A DNA stretch of 39,613 bases, from contig JAPDQV010000001.1 in NCBI GenBank assembly GCA_034505495.1, positions 209,892 through 249,504 on the forward strand, given 5' to 3'. Below, in pieces: positions 19,600 through 27,667 of this stretch; positions within the stretch are counted from its first letter, which is position 1, and every line of letters starts with the position of its first letter. The stretch is from a candidate division KSB1 bacterium (lineage in GTDB: Bacteria; Zhuqueibacterota; Zhuqueibacteria; Residuimicrobiales; Krinioviventaceae). The translations under genes were made by a program, and so were the position numbers. The notes below the pieces were generated by a model. It had not been told where the DNA came from, did not search any database, and was given only the letters and a program-made list of their open reading frames with translations.

Positions 19600-20109
19600 T
19601 TAAATATTCAACCTTACCGGAGCTATAAACTCTCCATATATCGAAAAAGTTCTGCCGTTTGTCGGGTGGATCAATTGGCCGGAAAATGATCCCTCTACCT
19701 TCTTTTCGTCGGCTTTGGCAATAATCAATTCGCCCTGAAAAATATAAGTGCGGCTGCCGGACGATGGAGTGAATGCGGGGCTGTTCAAAGAAAAAGTTAG
19801 GCCTTGCCATTTAAAAAGGGAGCTCTCTGCGTAATCGACTGAGATCAATAGTCGCGGATATTTGCTCGAACCCGGATGAAAATTGTAGAGCTGAAGATTG
19901 TCCAATGCGAAGAGCTCGCCGCGCGGCGTAAATTGCGCTTCAAAGAACACGTCATGCATCTGCTTTTCGTTCAAAGTAAGCCGTAGAATGCCGCCGTTCG
20001 GTCGTCGATCGATCGACGACCGCTTTGACGCCTCGTTTCCGCAAAACACCCCTATTGTCATCAGGGCGAGCGCCCAAAAAAACAACTTTTTTCTATAATA
20101 GAAATCCAT
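19600..20109 (-). CDS. Lipoprotein of unknown function
   Basis: The product of 169 residues begins MDFYYRKKLFFWALALMT, a signal peptide, and has a lipobox IGVFC, so it is predicted to be an envelope lipoprotein. The remainder is beta-rich, without a family I recognise; it mentions no catalytic motif. I start it at ATG 20109 because AAAGGA lies 6 bases upstream; the longer open frame, from 20178, would place an uncharacteristic stretch before the signal peptide. It is divergent from pepT, 100 bases away, and lies upstream of exbB in the same direction but with a promoter between. Confidence 0.7.
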   Translation of the reverse strand: MDFYYRKKLFFWALALMTIGVFCGNEASKRSSIDRRPNGGILRLTLNEKQMHDVFFEAQFTPRGELFALDNLQLYNFHPGSSKYPRLLISVDYAESSLFKWQGLTFSLNSPAFTPSSGSRTYIFQGELIIAKADEKKVEGSFSGQLIHPTNGRTFSIYGEFIAPVRLNI

Positions 20110-20209
20110 AAATTTCCTTTGCTGAGAAAATATAGTGCATCTTTTTAGCCGATGCAAGCAGATCTCGGCCATTGACAATAAATTGCAAATGCCAAGATTG
20201 GGAGGTTTT

Positions 20210-21454
20210 ATGCAACAGTTTGGGGACTCTTGTGCGGAGAGATTTCTGCGCTATGTCCGCTTTGACACTCAATCCAACCCCAACTCTACGACGTTTCCAA
20301 GCACGGAGGGACAGAAAGAATTTGCCCGTTTTCTGGCCGAAGAGTTGAAGGCTCTCGGACTCGACAATGTGACGATCGATCCCTACTTTTACGTTATCGC
20401 CGAGCTTCCGGCCAACACCAGTAAAAAGGTTCCGGCCGTCGGCCTGATTGCTCATATGGATACTTCGCCCGACGTCTCCGGCAAGAATGTGCGCCCGATT
20501 GTACACCGCAACTATCAAGGCGGCGATATTGTGCTCGGTGACTCGGGAGTCGTTCTGCGCGAGTCTGAAAACCCCATTCTGAGTACCATGATCGGGCACG
20601 ACATTATCACCTCCGACGGGACAACCCTTCTGGGTGCCGACGACAAAGCAGGCATTGCCGAGATCATGGAGGCTCTTGCCTATTTGATCGCACATCCTGA
20701 AATCAAGCACGGGCCGATCAAGGTCGCTTTTACACCGGATGAAGAGATCGGCCGCGGCGTCGATCATTTCGACGTCAAGGCCTTCGGCGCTGTCGCCGCC
20801 TATACGATAGACGGCGAAACGGCGGGCGAAGTGGAGGACGAAACCTTTTGCGCGGATTCGGTTATCCTGACTCTTAAAGGCGTCAACGTGCACCCGGGTT
20901 ATGCGAAAAATAAAATGGTCAATTCGATCAAAATCGCGGCGCAGATCGTCGACCGGCTGCCCAAACATACTCTCTCACCGGAAACCACCGAAAAAAGAGA
21001 AGGGTACATTCACCCGCACTCCATCTCCGGCAATGAGGAACAAACGACGGTCAAATTCCTCATTCGCGACTTTACCGAAGAGGGGCTTCATGAAAAAGAA
21101 GGATTTTTAAAAGAAATAGTGGAAAGTGTTTTGAGGGATTATTCCGGCGCCGCCCACGAATGGCAGGTTGTCGAGTCCTACCGCAACATGAAATACAAGC
21201 TGGACGAAACTCCATACGTGGTCGAATACGCTTTGGAAGCGGTGCGCAGAGCCGGATTGACTCCTGTCCGACACGCCATCCGCGGCGGCACCGATGGAGC
21301 CCGCCTCTGTTACATGGGCTTGCCTACTCCCAACCTGTTTGCCGGCGGCCATAACTTTCATTCCCGCAGCGAGTTCATTTCCGTTCAGGACATGAACAAG
21401 GCGGTGCAGGTGATCATTGAGCTGATTCGCCTGTGGGAGGAAAACAGCCGGTAG
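20210..21454 (+). CDS. pepT: Peptidase T (tripeptide aminopeptidase)
   Basis: PepT is a cytoplasmic zinc aminopeptidase of family M20 that removes the N-terminal residue from tripeptides. From ATG 20210 the product has 414 residues and aligns along its whole length with E. coli PepT (408). FLRYVRFDTQSNP opens it, AHMDTSPDVSGKN holds the zinc ligand His82 and Asp84, and TLLGADDKAGIAEIM follows. FTPDEEIGRG holds the catalytic Glu, and IRGGTDGARLCYMGLPTPNLF lies near the C-terminus. GGGAGG sits 4 bases before this ATG; an upstream frame to 20135 has no such site. The symporter gene follows after 140 bases, suggesting joint use of peptides and amino acids. Confidence 0.93.
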   Translation: MQQFGDSCAERFLRYVRFDTQSNPNSTTFPSTEGQKEFARFLAEELKALGLDNVTIDPYFYVIAELPANTSKKVPAVGLIAHMDTSPDVSGKNVRPIVHRNYQGGDIVLGDSGVVLRESENPILSTMIGHDIITSDGTTLLGADDKAGIAEIMEALAYLIAHPEIKHGPIKVAFTPDEEIGRGVDHFDVKAFGAVAAYTIDGETAGEVEDETFCADSVILTLKGVNVHPGYAKNKMVNSIKIAAQIVDRLPKHTLSPETTEKREGYIHPHSISGNEEQTTVKFLIRDFTEEGLHEKEGFLKEIVESVLRDYSGAAHEWQVVESYRNMKYKLDETPYVVEYALEAVRRAGLTPVRHAIRGGTDGARLCYMGLPTPNLFAGGHNFHSRSEFISVQDMNKAVQVIIELIRLWEENSR

Positions 21455-21594
21455 GTACGGCAGCTCGCGTTAAAGTCCGCAAACTCGCTTTTTCGAACCC
21501 AACGCCGGATTTGATCATCAGATTCGGCCGTCGGCATATACGTTTTTGTTCAGTAATTCGATTCTTGTTTTCCGATCAAATCGGTTCAACGGAG

Positions 21595-22818
21595 ATGAAA
21601 AAACCAAGAATTCACTTTACGGTCTGGATCCTCATCGGTTTGCTGATCGGCGCCGCCGCCGGTAAAACGGCCGGTGCCGTTCTGCTGCCGGTTGCAGAGC
21701 CGGTTGCAGAAATATTCCTGCGCCTGCTGCGCATGACGGTCATGCCGCTCATCGTCACGTCGATTCTCTCCGGCGTCTCGGCCGTCGGCTCTTCCGCCGG
21801 CATCGTGCGGTTGGGAACCAAGACGTTGGGATACTTTGTCGGCACGACTCTGTTGGCCATTCTGACCGGCCAACTGTTGGTCAAGCTGTTCAAACCGGGA
21901 GTCGGTGCTTCATTGACCGGCCTGCAGCAGGCAGCGAGTGCGGTGCAGACGGCAGACCGCAGACTGATCGATCTGTTGTACCAGCTAATTCCCGAGAACA
22001 TTTTTCAATCCTTGGCGTCAGGCCAAGTGCTGCCTGTCATTACCTTTTGCATTTTTGCCGGTGTCGTCATGCTCAATTTGGATGAACCTTATAAATCGGC
22101 GATTGCGACCCTTGTTGAAGCGGGCTATCGGGTGATGATGAAGATCGTCGGCGCCGTGATCCGCCTGGCCCCGATCGGCGTTGCTGCGATCACTGCCAAA
22201 ATTACTGCCCTGACCGGGCTGGCCGTCTTTAAATCATTGGGTCTTTATTTTCTCACCGTGCTTGTAGGCCTCTTTTTTCACGGTTTGATCACTCTGCCGC
22301 TTCTGCTCGTTATTTTCGCCCGCATTCGGCCTTGGAAACACTATGCGGCGGTGGCGCCGGCATTGCTGACCGCGTTTTCCACGAGTTCTTCCATGGCCGC
22401 CCTGCCCCTAAACCTCGACTGCACCATCAACAAAAGCCGCGTTTCGCGCAAAATCGCCTCGTTCGTGCTGCCGATCGGTGCCACGATCAACATGAACGGA
22501 ACGGCGCTGTATGAATGCGTTGCCGTGCTCTTTATTGCGCAGGTCTACGGGATTCCGTTGACTTGGCTGCAGGAGGCCATAGTGGTTTTGACCGCACTTT
22601 TAGCTGCCGTCGGATCTGCCGGCATTCCAATGGCCGGTTTGGTGATGATGTCGATTATCCTTCAGGCGGTCGGGCTGCCTTTGGAGGGGGTCGGTTTGGT
22701 TCTTGCCGTGGATCGTCTGCTCGATATGTTTCGAACGACAATCAATGTCTTAGGGGACAGCTGCGGTGCAGTGATTATTGCCCGTTCGGAAGGGGAAGCT
22801 TTGGAAAATCTGCGGTGA
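21595..22818 (+). CDS. Dicarboxylate/amino acid:cation symporter (SDF family)
   Basis: This membrane protein of 407 residues belongs to the GltP/DctA family, which moves glutamate, aspartate, dicarboxylates or neutral amino acids with Na or H. Features are the N-terminal TVWILIGLLIGAAAG segment and LRLLRMTVMPLIVTSILSG. The hairpin-1 serine-rich TAFSTSSSMAALPLN, segment 7 ATINMNGTALYE and segment 8 RLLDMFRTTINVLGD also occur in the right order. The usual NMDGT motif reads NMNGT here, with Asn301 in place of the Asp that helps bind Na in GltPh. The ATG at 21595 was chosen by family alignment; GGAG abuts it, so the start is not certain. Confidence 0.88.
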   Translation: MKKPRIHFTVWILIGLLIGAAAGKTAGAVLLPVAEPVAEIFLRLLRMTVMPLIVTSILSGVSAVGSSAGIVRLGTKTLGYFVGTTLLAILTGQLLVKLFKPGVGASLTGLQQAASAVQTADRRLIDLLYQLIPENIFQSLASGQVLPVITFCIFAGVVMLNLDEPYKSAIATLVEAGYRVMMKIVGAVIRLAPIGVAAITAKITALTGLAVFKSLGLYFLTVLVGLFFHGLITLPLLLVIFARIRPWKHYAAVAPALLTAFSTSSSMAALPLNLDCTINKSRVSRKIASFVLPIGATINMNGTALYECVAVLFIAQVYGIPLTWLQEAIVVLTALLAAVGSAGIPMAGLVMMSIILQAVGLPLEGVGLVLAVDRLLDMFRTTINVLGDSCGAVIIARSEGEALENLR

Positions 22819-22826
22819 TAATAAAA

Positions 22827-22853
22827 AAGCGGGAGAAGAAGCTTCTCCCGCTT
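22827..22853. terminator. Terminator between the symporter and the sorted secreted protein
   Basis: A 12-bp perfect stem (AAGCGGGAGAAG at 22827-22838 and its complement at 22842-22853) has a 3-base loop. The A-run at 22823-22828 becomes a T-run on the minus strand, so it looks like the terminator of the leftward gene and probably also serves the rightward symporter. Confidence 0.85.
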
Positions 22854-22860
22854 ACGTTAC

Positions 22861-25572
22861 TTACCTCAGCAGCGTAATGCGCTTGACGGCGTGAAAATCT
22901 CCCGCCCGCATCTGCACGAAATAAACGCCGGAACCGACCGCACTGCCTTCCTGATCCAAGCCGTCCCAGGTGACGGTGTGGTATCCCGCCGGCATGCTTT
23001 GGTCGACGAGGCGCTTGATCAACCTTCCGGATAAATCATAGACGGCGAGCTCCACGGTTTCTGCGCGCGGCAGTTCATAGTCGATTCGTGTTTCGGGATT
23101 GAAGGGATTGGGATAGTTTTGCTTGAGACCGAAAGCCTGCGGCAAAGTGCGTTCGTCGCGCAAGCCGGTGCTGCAGAAGCAGGTCGCCTCGCTGAACTCT
23201 GTCCGGCCGTCGAGCGAGACGGATTGCAGTTTGTAATAATTGCTGCCGGCAAGCGGCTTTTCATCAATGAATGTGTAATGATTGCCCTGATTCGGCTGCG
23301 GGGCGGCAGCAGGGATAAGAGCGACGTTGATCGGCTCAAAACGACCGTCGATTGCTGAAGAACGGAGGACATTGAACCCCGCTAAATCGATCTCCGATTC
23401 GGTCTGCCATTCAAGGTAGACCTTCCCGCCTTTGGGCTGCGCCGTGAATAATTTCATGGACAAAGTGATCGGAACGTATTCGAACAGCGCATAATCGCTA
23501 AAGTGGTCGAGAACCACGGCGACGGTGTTGAAGGCCGGATTGGAGCTGCCGCCGACCAAGACCCACTGGTTGCCGGTCCAGCGAAAAACCTGGAGTTTGG
23601 ACTCATCAAGGGAAACCACATCGCTGTCTTTGTAATAGAAATAGGTTGTGGTTTGAAAATTGCTTAAATCGGAGGTCTCCAAAGACCACACGCAGGGGAC
23701 GTACTTATTGTTGAATGGATTCTGCGGCGCCGTATTGGTTTGGGTAACGCGCACCGTGCCCGTGTTGTCGAGAGAAGAAAACTGCATATGCACCTTTCGT
23801 CCGTCTGCCCACTCGTTGAAAATGTAAGTCACGCCGATGGCCGTGACCGCTTCCTCGTCCCAAACGAACGGGGCGCTCGGCAGAGACTGCAGCTGCACAT
23901 TGGCATAGACGGCCGGAACCAGCCAGGCGTCGTTCCACAGGGCGTTGCGGATCGGACTCGGCCAGCTGCCGGTAAATTGGCCGCTGTTGCCGTCGAATGC
24001 ATAAAAGTAGGCGCGGAATGCATTGCCCGGCGTAACGTTCAGTGCAGCGGTCGACAGATTGATTTTGGCTTCGTACTGAAGGTGACCGGAAGAAATCGAT
24101 CGCCCGTAGGTCACGCCGGTAGCGGTCTTGTTGGTGCCCCAGGAGAGATCGAACGGCCACCATCCCTTCAGGCCGCGGAATTTCAGCGAGTCGTTGCTGC
24201 CGCTGCGCCAAATCCAATAATTGCCTTCCTCTGTAAAACCGGAGATGCCCCAGCGCTGATCGCGGTTGCGATCGAAATAAAAGCCGATTTGATCATCGCC
24301 TTCTAGAGATGTATTGGCGACATCGTCGACGGCCAGATAGAGATACTGATTGTCGTTGAAAAAGTAGAGGGTGCCGCTGCCCAAAGGAACCGACACGGCG
24401 TTGTTCCATTCGTCGGTTTCGATGACGCCGTCAATTTGCGGATTAATGAATTTCCAAGGTGAAGTTACAGCATTGCCTGCCGCCGGTGTTGCCGAGGCTG
24501 CGGCGGAATAGTCGCCCTCGGAACCGTTGTATACTGCCCTTATTTTGTAAAAATAGGTGAGGCCGTTGGTGACGGTTTCATCGCGATAATACTGCTTGGT
24601 CACGTTGGAAACCAGCAGTGAGTAAGGGCCTTCGGCTGAAGTCGCGCGATAGATGTTGTAGGAGCTGACGGCGTAGCCGGTAATTGACTGTCCGGCTGAG
24701 CCGGTGGAGCGGATTTTGCCTTCCTGCCTGCTTCTTCCCTCGACGGTTCCTTCGATCGGGAGGCTGCCGGTACGCACGATTTCAGCGGGTCTGAGACCTG
24801 ACGCTCGGCTCAGCGGCGCTTGGCCGGGAGGAGCGTCCCACACTAAAGGCACGACGCCGTCATAGCCGCTGAATGCCTGCACGGCCAAGGGAGCCGGTTT
24901 GGGCAGACTGCAGCCGGAGTCGAAGAACTGCAGCACTTTGCTCATGAGAGATGCGCGGGCGGTTGCGTCGCCGTAGCCGCCGAATTGAAACGAGACGCCC
25001 AGCGTGCGATATGTGCCGTTGTCGTAACCGATGCCGCAGGCATACGTCGGACTGCTGTTGGTAAAAAATACCGAGGCGCCGTCGCCGGGCACAAGCCGAT
25101 CGATGTAGTTTTGGCTTGCTCCGTAAGCCGCCGAAGCCTGCCAGCCGCAAAACGATGCCCTGATGGTGCCCAGATCGCCCAGGCCGTCCGCGCCGCCAAA
25201 GATGTTAAATTTGGGCTGCAGAGCGGTAACCGGATCCCATGCCCACGTATCGCCGCCTTCCATGTAAACTTTTCCGCCGCCGTTGAGGTAGGATACGAGT
25301 TTTGTGATGGCCGTGGCATCGGTTGAGGCGTTAAGGACGTAGGTATTGGGGTTCACACCGAGACAGACGAAAACATAATTGTAATTTGTAAGCGTTTCTG
25401 AGGAGATGGAGGTGACGGTCTTGGAGGTTTTGCCGTTGCCGGTTAAAGCCGCGGCGATAGCCGAAGCGCTGGTTGTCGATTTGCCTCCGGCGTTCCAGAT
25501 CAGGGCGTTCTGAGCATACAGAGCGCCCTCCAGCCAAAGCAGAAAGGCGAAAAAAAGACGGCTTGTTTTCAT
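22861..25572 (-). CDS. Secreted multidomain protein with type IX-like sorting domain
   Basis: The 903-residue product begins with a signal peptide (MKTSRLFFAFLLWLEGALYAQ). An N-terminal alpha/beta domain (about 22-215) contains VFVCLGVNPN and YLNGGGKVYMEGGDTWAWD, a layout seen in ThuA or glutamine amidotransferase-like domains of secreted proteins. A fibronectin type III-like domain follows (about 230-370), interrupted by a low-complexity linker. A domain resembling carbohydrate-binding family 9 (about 375-560) has IDGVIETDEWNNAVSVPL and YLAVDD. Further beta domains lead to a C-terminal block (about 818-903) with NYPNPFNPETRI and GVYFVQM, the signature of type IX sorting. No catalytic residues are evident. 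It probably acts on the cell surface or outside, perhaps binding polysaccharide. Confidence 0.8.
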   Translation of the reverse strand: MKTSRLFFAFLLWLEGALYAQNALIWNAGGKSTTSASAIAAALTGNGKTSKTVTSISSETLTNYNYVFVCLGVNPNTYVLNASTDATAITKLVSYLNGGGKVYMEGGDTWAWDPVTALQPKFNIFGGADGLGDLGTIRASFCGWQASAAYGASQNYIDRLVPGDGASVFFTNSSPTYACGIGYDNGTYRTLGVSFQFGGYGDATARASLMSKVLQFFDSGCSLPKPAPLAVQAFSGYDGVVPLVWDAPPGQAPLSRASGLRPAEIVRTGSLPIEGTVEGRSRQEGKIRSTGSAGQSITGYAVSSYNIYRATSAEGPYSLLVSNVTKQYYRDETVTNGLTYFYKIRAVYNGSEGDYSAAASATPAAGNAVTSPWKFINPQIDGVIETDEWNNAVSVPLGSGTLYFFNDNQYLYLAVDDVANTSLEGDDQIGFYFDRNRDQRWGISGFTEEGNYWIWRSGSNDSLKFRGLKGWWPFDLSWGTNKTATGVTYGRSISSGHLQYEAKINLSTAALNVTPGNAFRAYFYAFDGNSGQFTGSWPSPIRNALWNDAWLVPAVYANVQLQSLPSAPFVWDEEAVTAIGVTYIFNEWADGRKVHMQFSSLDNTGTVRVTQTNTAPQNPFNNKYVPCVWSLETSDLSNFQTTTYFYYKDSDVVSLDESKLQVFRWTGNQWVLVGGSSNPAFNTVAVVLDHFSDYALFEYVPITLSMKLFTAQPKGGKVYLEWQTESEIDLAGFNVLRSSAIDGRFEPINVALIPAAAPQPNQGNHYTFIDEKPLAGSNYYKLQSVSLDGRTEFSEATCFCSTGLRDERTLPQAFGLKQNYPNPFNPETRIDYELPRAETVELAVYDLSGRLIKRLVDQSMPAGYHTVTWDGLDQEGSAVGSGVYFVQMRAGDFHAVKRITLLR

Positions 25573-25763
25573 AATGATTTCTCTTCTCTTATTGCGGTCA
25601 GTGATAACACCTGCCTGAACAGTGGTATTCCCAGGCTTGAGTTTGCGGCTTTTACGGGGGCGGAACAGAGACAGGAGGATTTTTAAGCCGCCTGGATAAT
25701 AACTATTACAACTATAAGATAATAGGCGGCCGATAAAGTTGCAATAATTTCTTTTTCAGATGG

Positions 25764-26219
25764 TTAGGGTTCAATCTCGTTAAAGATGGTCTCGACGTCG
25801 GCAAGCGTTTTAGCCTTGAGCAGCCTTTTTCGCGTCTTGTCCTCGCGGATCAATCGTGAGAGCTTGGCCAGAACGGCGAGATATTCGCTGACGGCTTTGA
25901 GTGGAGTACCGAGGAGAAAGATCAGGTTGACCGGTTCGCCGTCCGCTGCCCCGAAATCAACGCCTTTTTTCAGCCGCGTCATGGCGATGGTGATCTGGTC
26001 GATCTCCTGAGTACGGGCGTGCGGCAGTGCGACGCCTTTACCGATGGCCGTGCTGCCGAGGCTCTCCCGTTCGAAAACAGCATCAGCGAATTTCTGCACA
26101 TTTTTTACAGCGCCCTGCAGCTTCATCAGCTCCACAGTCTTTAAAATGGCTTCTTCCTTGTTCGCAGCTTCAACGTCCAAGAAAATAAGGCTGTGGCGCA
26201 TGTAATCGATGATTCTCAA
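25764..26219 (-). CDS. PTS EIIA type-2 domain protein (fructose/PtsN-like), TTG start
   Basis: The product of 151 residues is a single EIIA-Fru/Ntr domain. The block IGKGVALPHARTQE contains the phosphorylatable His67, and VNLIFLLGTPLKAVSEYLAVLAKLSRLI follows, both diagnostic. The start is TTG at 26219, because AAGGAG lies 6 bases upstream and the product then begins MRIIDYMRHSLIFLDVEAAN, as in the family. A longer frame to 26327 would add 36 hydrophobic residues not found in EIIA. No EIIB, EIIC, HPr or enzyme I gene is nearby, so it may have a regulatory role like PtsN, but this is inference. Confidence 0.85.
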   Translation of the reverse strand: MRIIDYMRHSLIFLDVEAANKEEAILKTVELMKLQGAVKNVQKFADAVFERESLGSTAIGKGVALPHARTQEIDQITIAMTRLKKGVDFGAADGEPVNLIFLLGTPLKAVSEYLAVLAKLSRLIREDKTRKRLLKAKTLADVETIFNEIEP

Positions 26220-26225
26220 AACAAG

Positions 26226-26231
26226 CTCCTT
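26226..26231 (-). promoter_or_regulatory. Ribosome binding site that decides the TTG start of the EIIA gene
   Basis: AAGGAG on the minus strand lies 6 bases before TTG 26219. It makes this rare start preferable to the ATG at 26201, which has no suitable site. Confidence 0.7.
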
Positions 26232-26333
26232 CTGGGGGAAATGGCAAGCGGCAAAAAAAAAGACAGCTCCCGCTGTCCAACCAGGATTTTTCATTATGAA
26301 TTTAAATAGAAGGCTTTTAAAAGTCAATATGAT

Positions 26334-26711
26334 TTACGTAAAAGAATTTACACGTTTGAGATGAGAAACGCAGCCGCTGCTGCAGTCACCGGCACCGAAG
26401 CCGGGACAAATAATCTCCCCCTCTACCTTTTGATTCACGACGCACTCTTGTTCATAAAAGGTGCACACTTGAATAATGCTTACTTCCGGTAAAACGGTCA
26501 AATAGTCGATATGCCAGCGAAGAGGCTTTACTTTTTTTCGATGTCGCTCGATGCGGCTTTCCAGCCCGCGACGAGCGCTGCCCGTGTACACGTAACAACC
26601 GGCAGGAAACCCCCAGTTGCCTAATTTCCCGACCGTTACGGTGATGTTCTTTTCCACAATCATCCATAACTGATAGGTCACGGCGTCTTCCGGCCGAGGA
26701 AGTTTATTCAT
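26334..26711 (-). CDS. DUF123 GIY-YIG-like protein
   Basis: This 125-residue protein matches the DUF123 family, part of the GIY-YIG nuclease superfamily. It has GFPAGCYVYTGSARRGLESRIERH, where YVYTGSA corresponds to the GIY-YIG core, then LRWHIDYLT. A conserved C-terminal Cys cluster includes EQECVVN and PGFGAGDCSSGCVSHL. The family is often found alone or fused to endonuclease III, and its role is unproven; a DNA repair or nuclease role is possible. It has its own promoter match upstream and lies 114 bases before the EIIA gene. Confidence 0.82.
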   Translation of the reverse strand: MNKLPRPEDAVTYQLWMIVEKNITVTVGKLGNWGFPAGCYVYTGSARRGLESRIERHRKKVKPLRWHIDYLTVLPEVSIIQVCTFYEQECVVNQKVEGEIICPGFGAGDCSSGCVSHLKRVNSFT

Positions 26712-26742
26712 ATTCCCGACAAATTATTTTGTTTTTTCGGTC

Positions 26743-26771
26743 AATATATTTACCATAAAGCACAAAATCAA
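26743..26771 (-). promoter_or_regulatory. Probable promoter of the DUF123 gene
   Basis: On the minus strand, TTGATT at 26771-26766 and TATATT at 26748-26743 are separated by exactly 17 bases. The transcript would start about 25 bases before the ATG at 26711. The remaining divergent region to 26902 contains no further gene; I see no clear promoter for the rightward thioesterase gene. Confidence 0.6.
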
Positions 26772-26902
26772 TCCTCTATCGCAAAGGGAGCGAACGATCG
26801 ACGCCGGCGGTAAAGCCGTGCCGCCCCCTCTTCGTTGTGGAAAAGAAAATTCGAGCCGCATTAAAAACAGTTATCGAATCATCTGTACGCGGGAAGCGGT
26901 CT

Positions 26903-27646
26903 ATGCCCATGATCCTTGTTCTGACTTATCGCATTCACAGCTATGAGAGCGACTTTACCGGTCTGGCGCGGGTCGCGACGATTCTCAACTATCTGCAGGA
27001 AAGCGCCTGGAATCACGCCGAAGAACTGGGAGTCGGCTACAGTCATCTGTTGCAAAAAAATTTGGCCTGGGTCTTAGCAAGATTGCGCCTCAAGCTTTTC
27101 TCTTTGCCGCGTTGGGGCGAATCCGTCAAACTGGAAACGTGGCCTTCGGGCGCGGACCGGCTGTTCTGCTTTCGTGACTTTCGCCTCACGGATCAAAACG
27201 GCCGGATTCTGAGCCTGGCCACAACTTCCTGGCTGGCGATCGATTTGCAACACAAACGGCCGCAGAAAACCGAAACCTACATTGATCTGCCGACCGCCGA
27301 TGCGGAGCGGGTTTTTGCCGAGTTCGCCGGAAAAGTTGCGGTTCCGGAGGGCGAGGTTGAGGTATCGACTTTTCGCGTCCTATACTCGCATCTGGACGTC
27401 AACGGACACATGAACAACGTCAAATATGTGGAGGCGGCCCTGGATTCATTGCCGCAGGATTTTGTCCGGCGGCACGCTCTCGATGAATTGACGATCAACT
27501 TTGTCAACGAGGCTTTGCTGGGCGATGAGATCGATGTTTTGACCGCCGTCCCGTCGGCCGATCAGCGGGTGCAGCAGATGAAACGCCGCAGCGACGGTGC
27601 CGAAGTCTGCCGATTGCACAGTATATGGCGGCCTTTCGAGGAATAA
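26903..27646 (+). CDS. Acyl-ACP thioesterase
   Basis: This 247-residue protein has a double hot-dog layout. The first half has TYRIHSYESDFTGLARVATILNYLQESAWNHAEELGVG and ends with LATTSWLAIDL. The second half has FRVLYSHLDVNGHMNNVKYVEAAL, in which the Asp, Asn and His of the NGHMNN block are the family catalytic residues. The enzyme releases fatty acids from acyl carrier protein. I start at ATG 26903, where GGGAAG lies 6 bases upstream; a GTG at 26837 would extend it by 22 residues without a ribosome binding site. The glycosidase gene follows after 21 bases. Their pairing has no obvious reason. Confidence 0.88.
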   Translation: MPMILVLTYRIHSYESDFTGLARVATILNYLQESAWNHAEELGVGYSHLLQKNLAWVLARLRLKLFSLPRWGESVKLETWPSGADRLFCFRDFRLTDQNGRILSLATTSWLAIDLQHKRPQKTETYIDLPTADAERVFAEFAGKVAVPEGEVEVSTFRVLYSHLDVNGHMNNVKYVEAALDSLPQDFVRRHALDELTINFVNEALLGDEIDVLTAVPSADQRVQQMKRRSDGAEVCRLHSIWRPFEE

Positions 27647-27667
27647 CACCTGCTTTGGGAGAGCAAT

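Noticed and set aside
26220..26327. N-terminal 36-residue hydrophobic extension of the EIIA protein
   Set aside because: EIIA proteins have no such part, and the AAGGAG site lies inside it just before TTG 26219.
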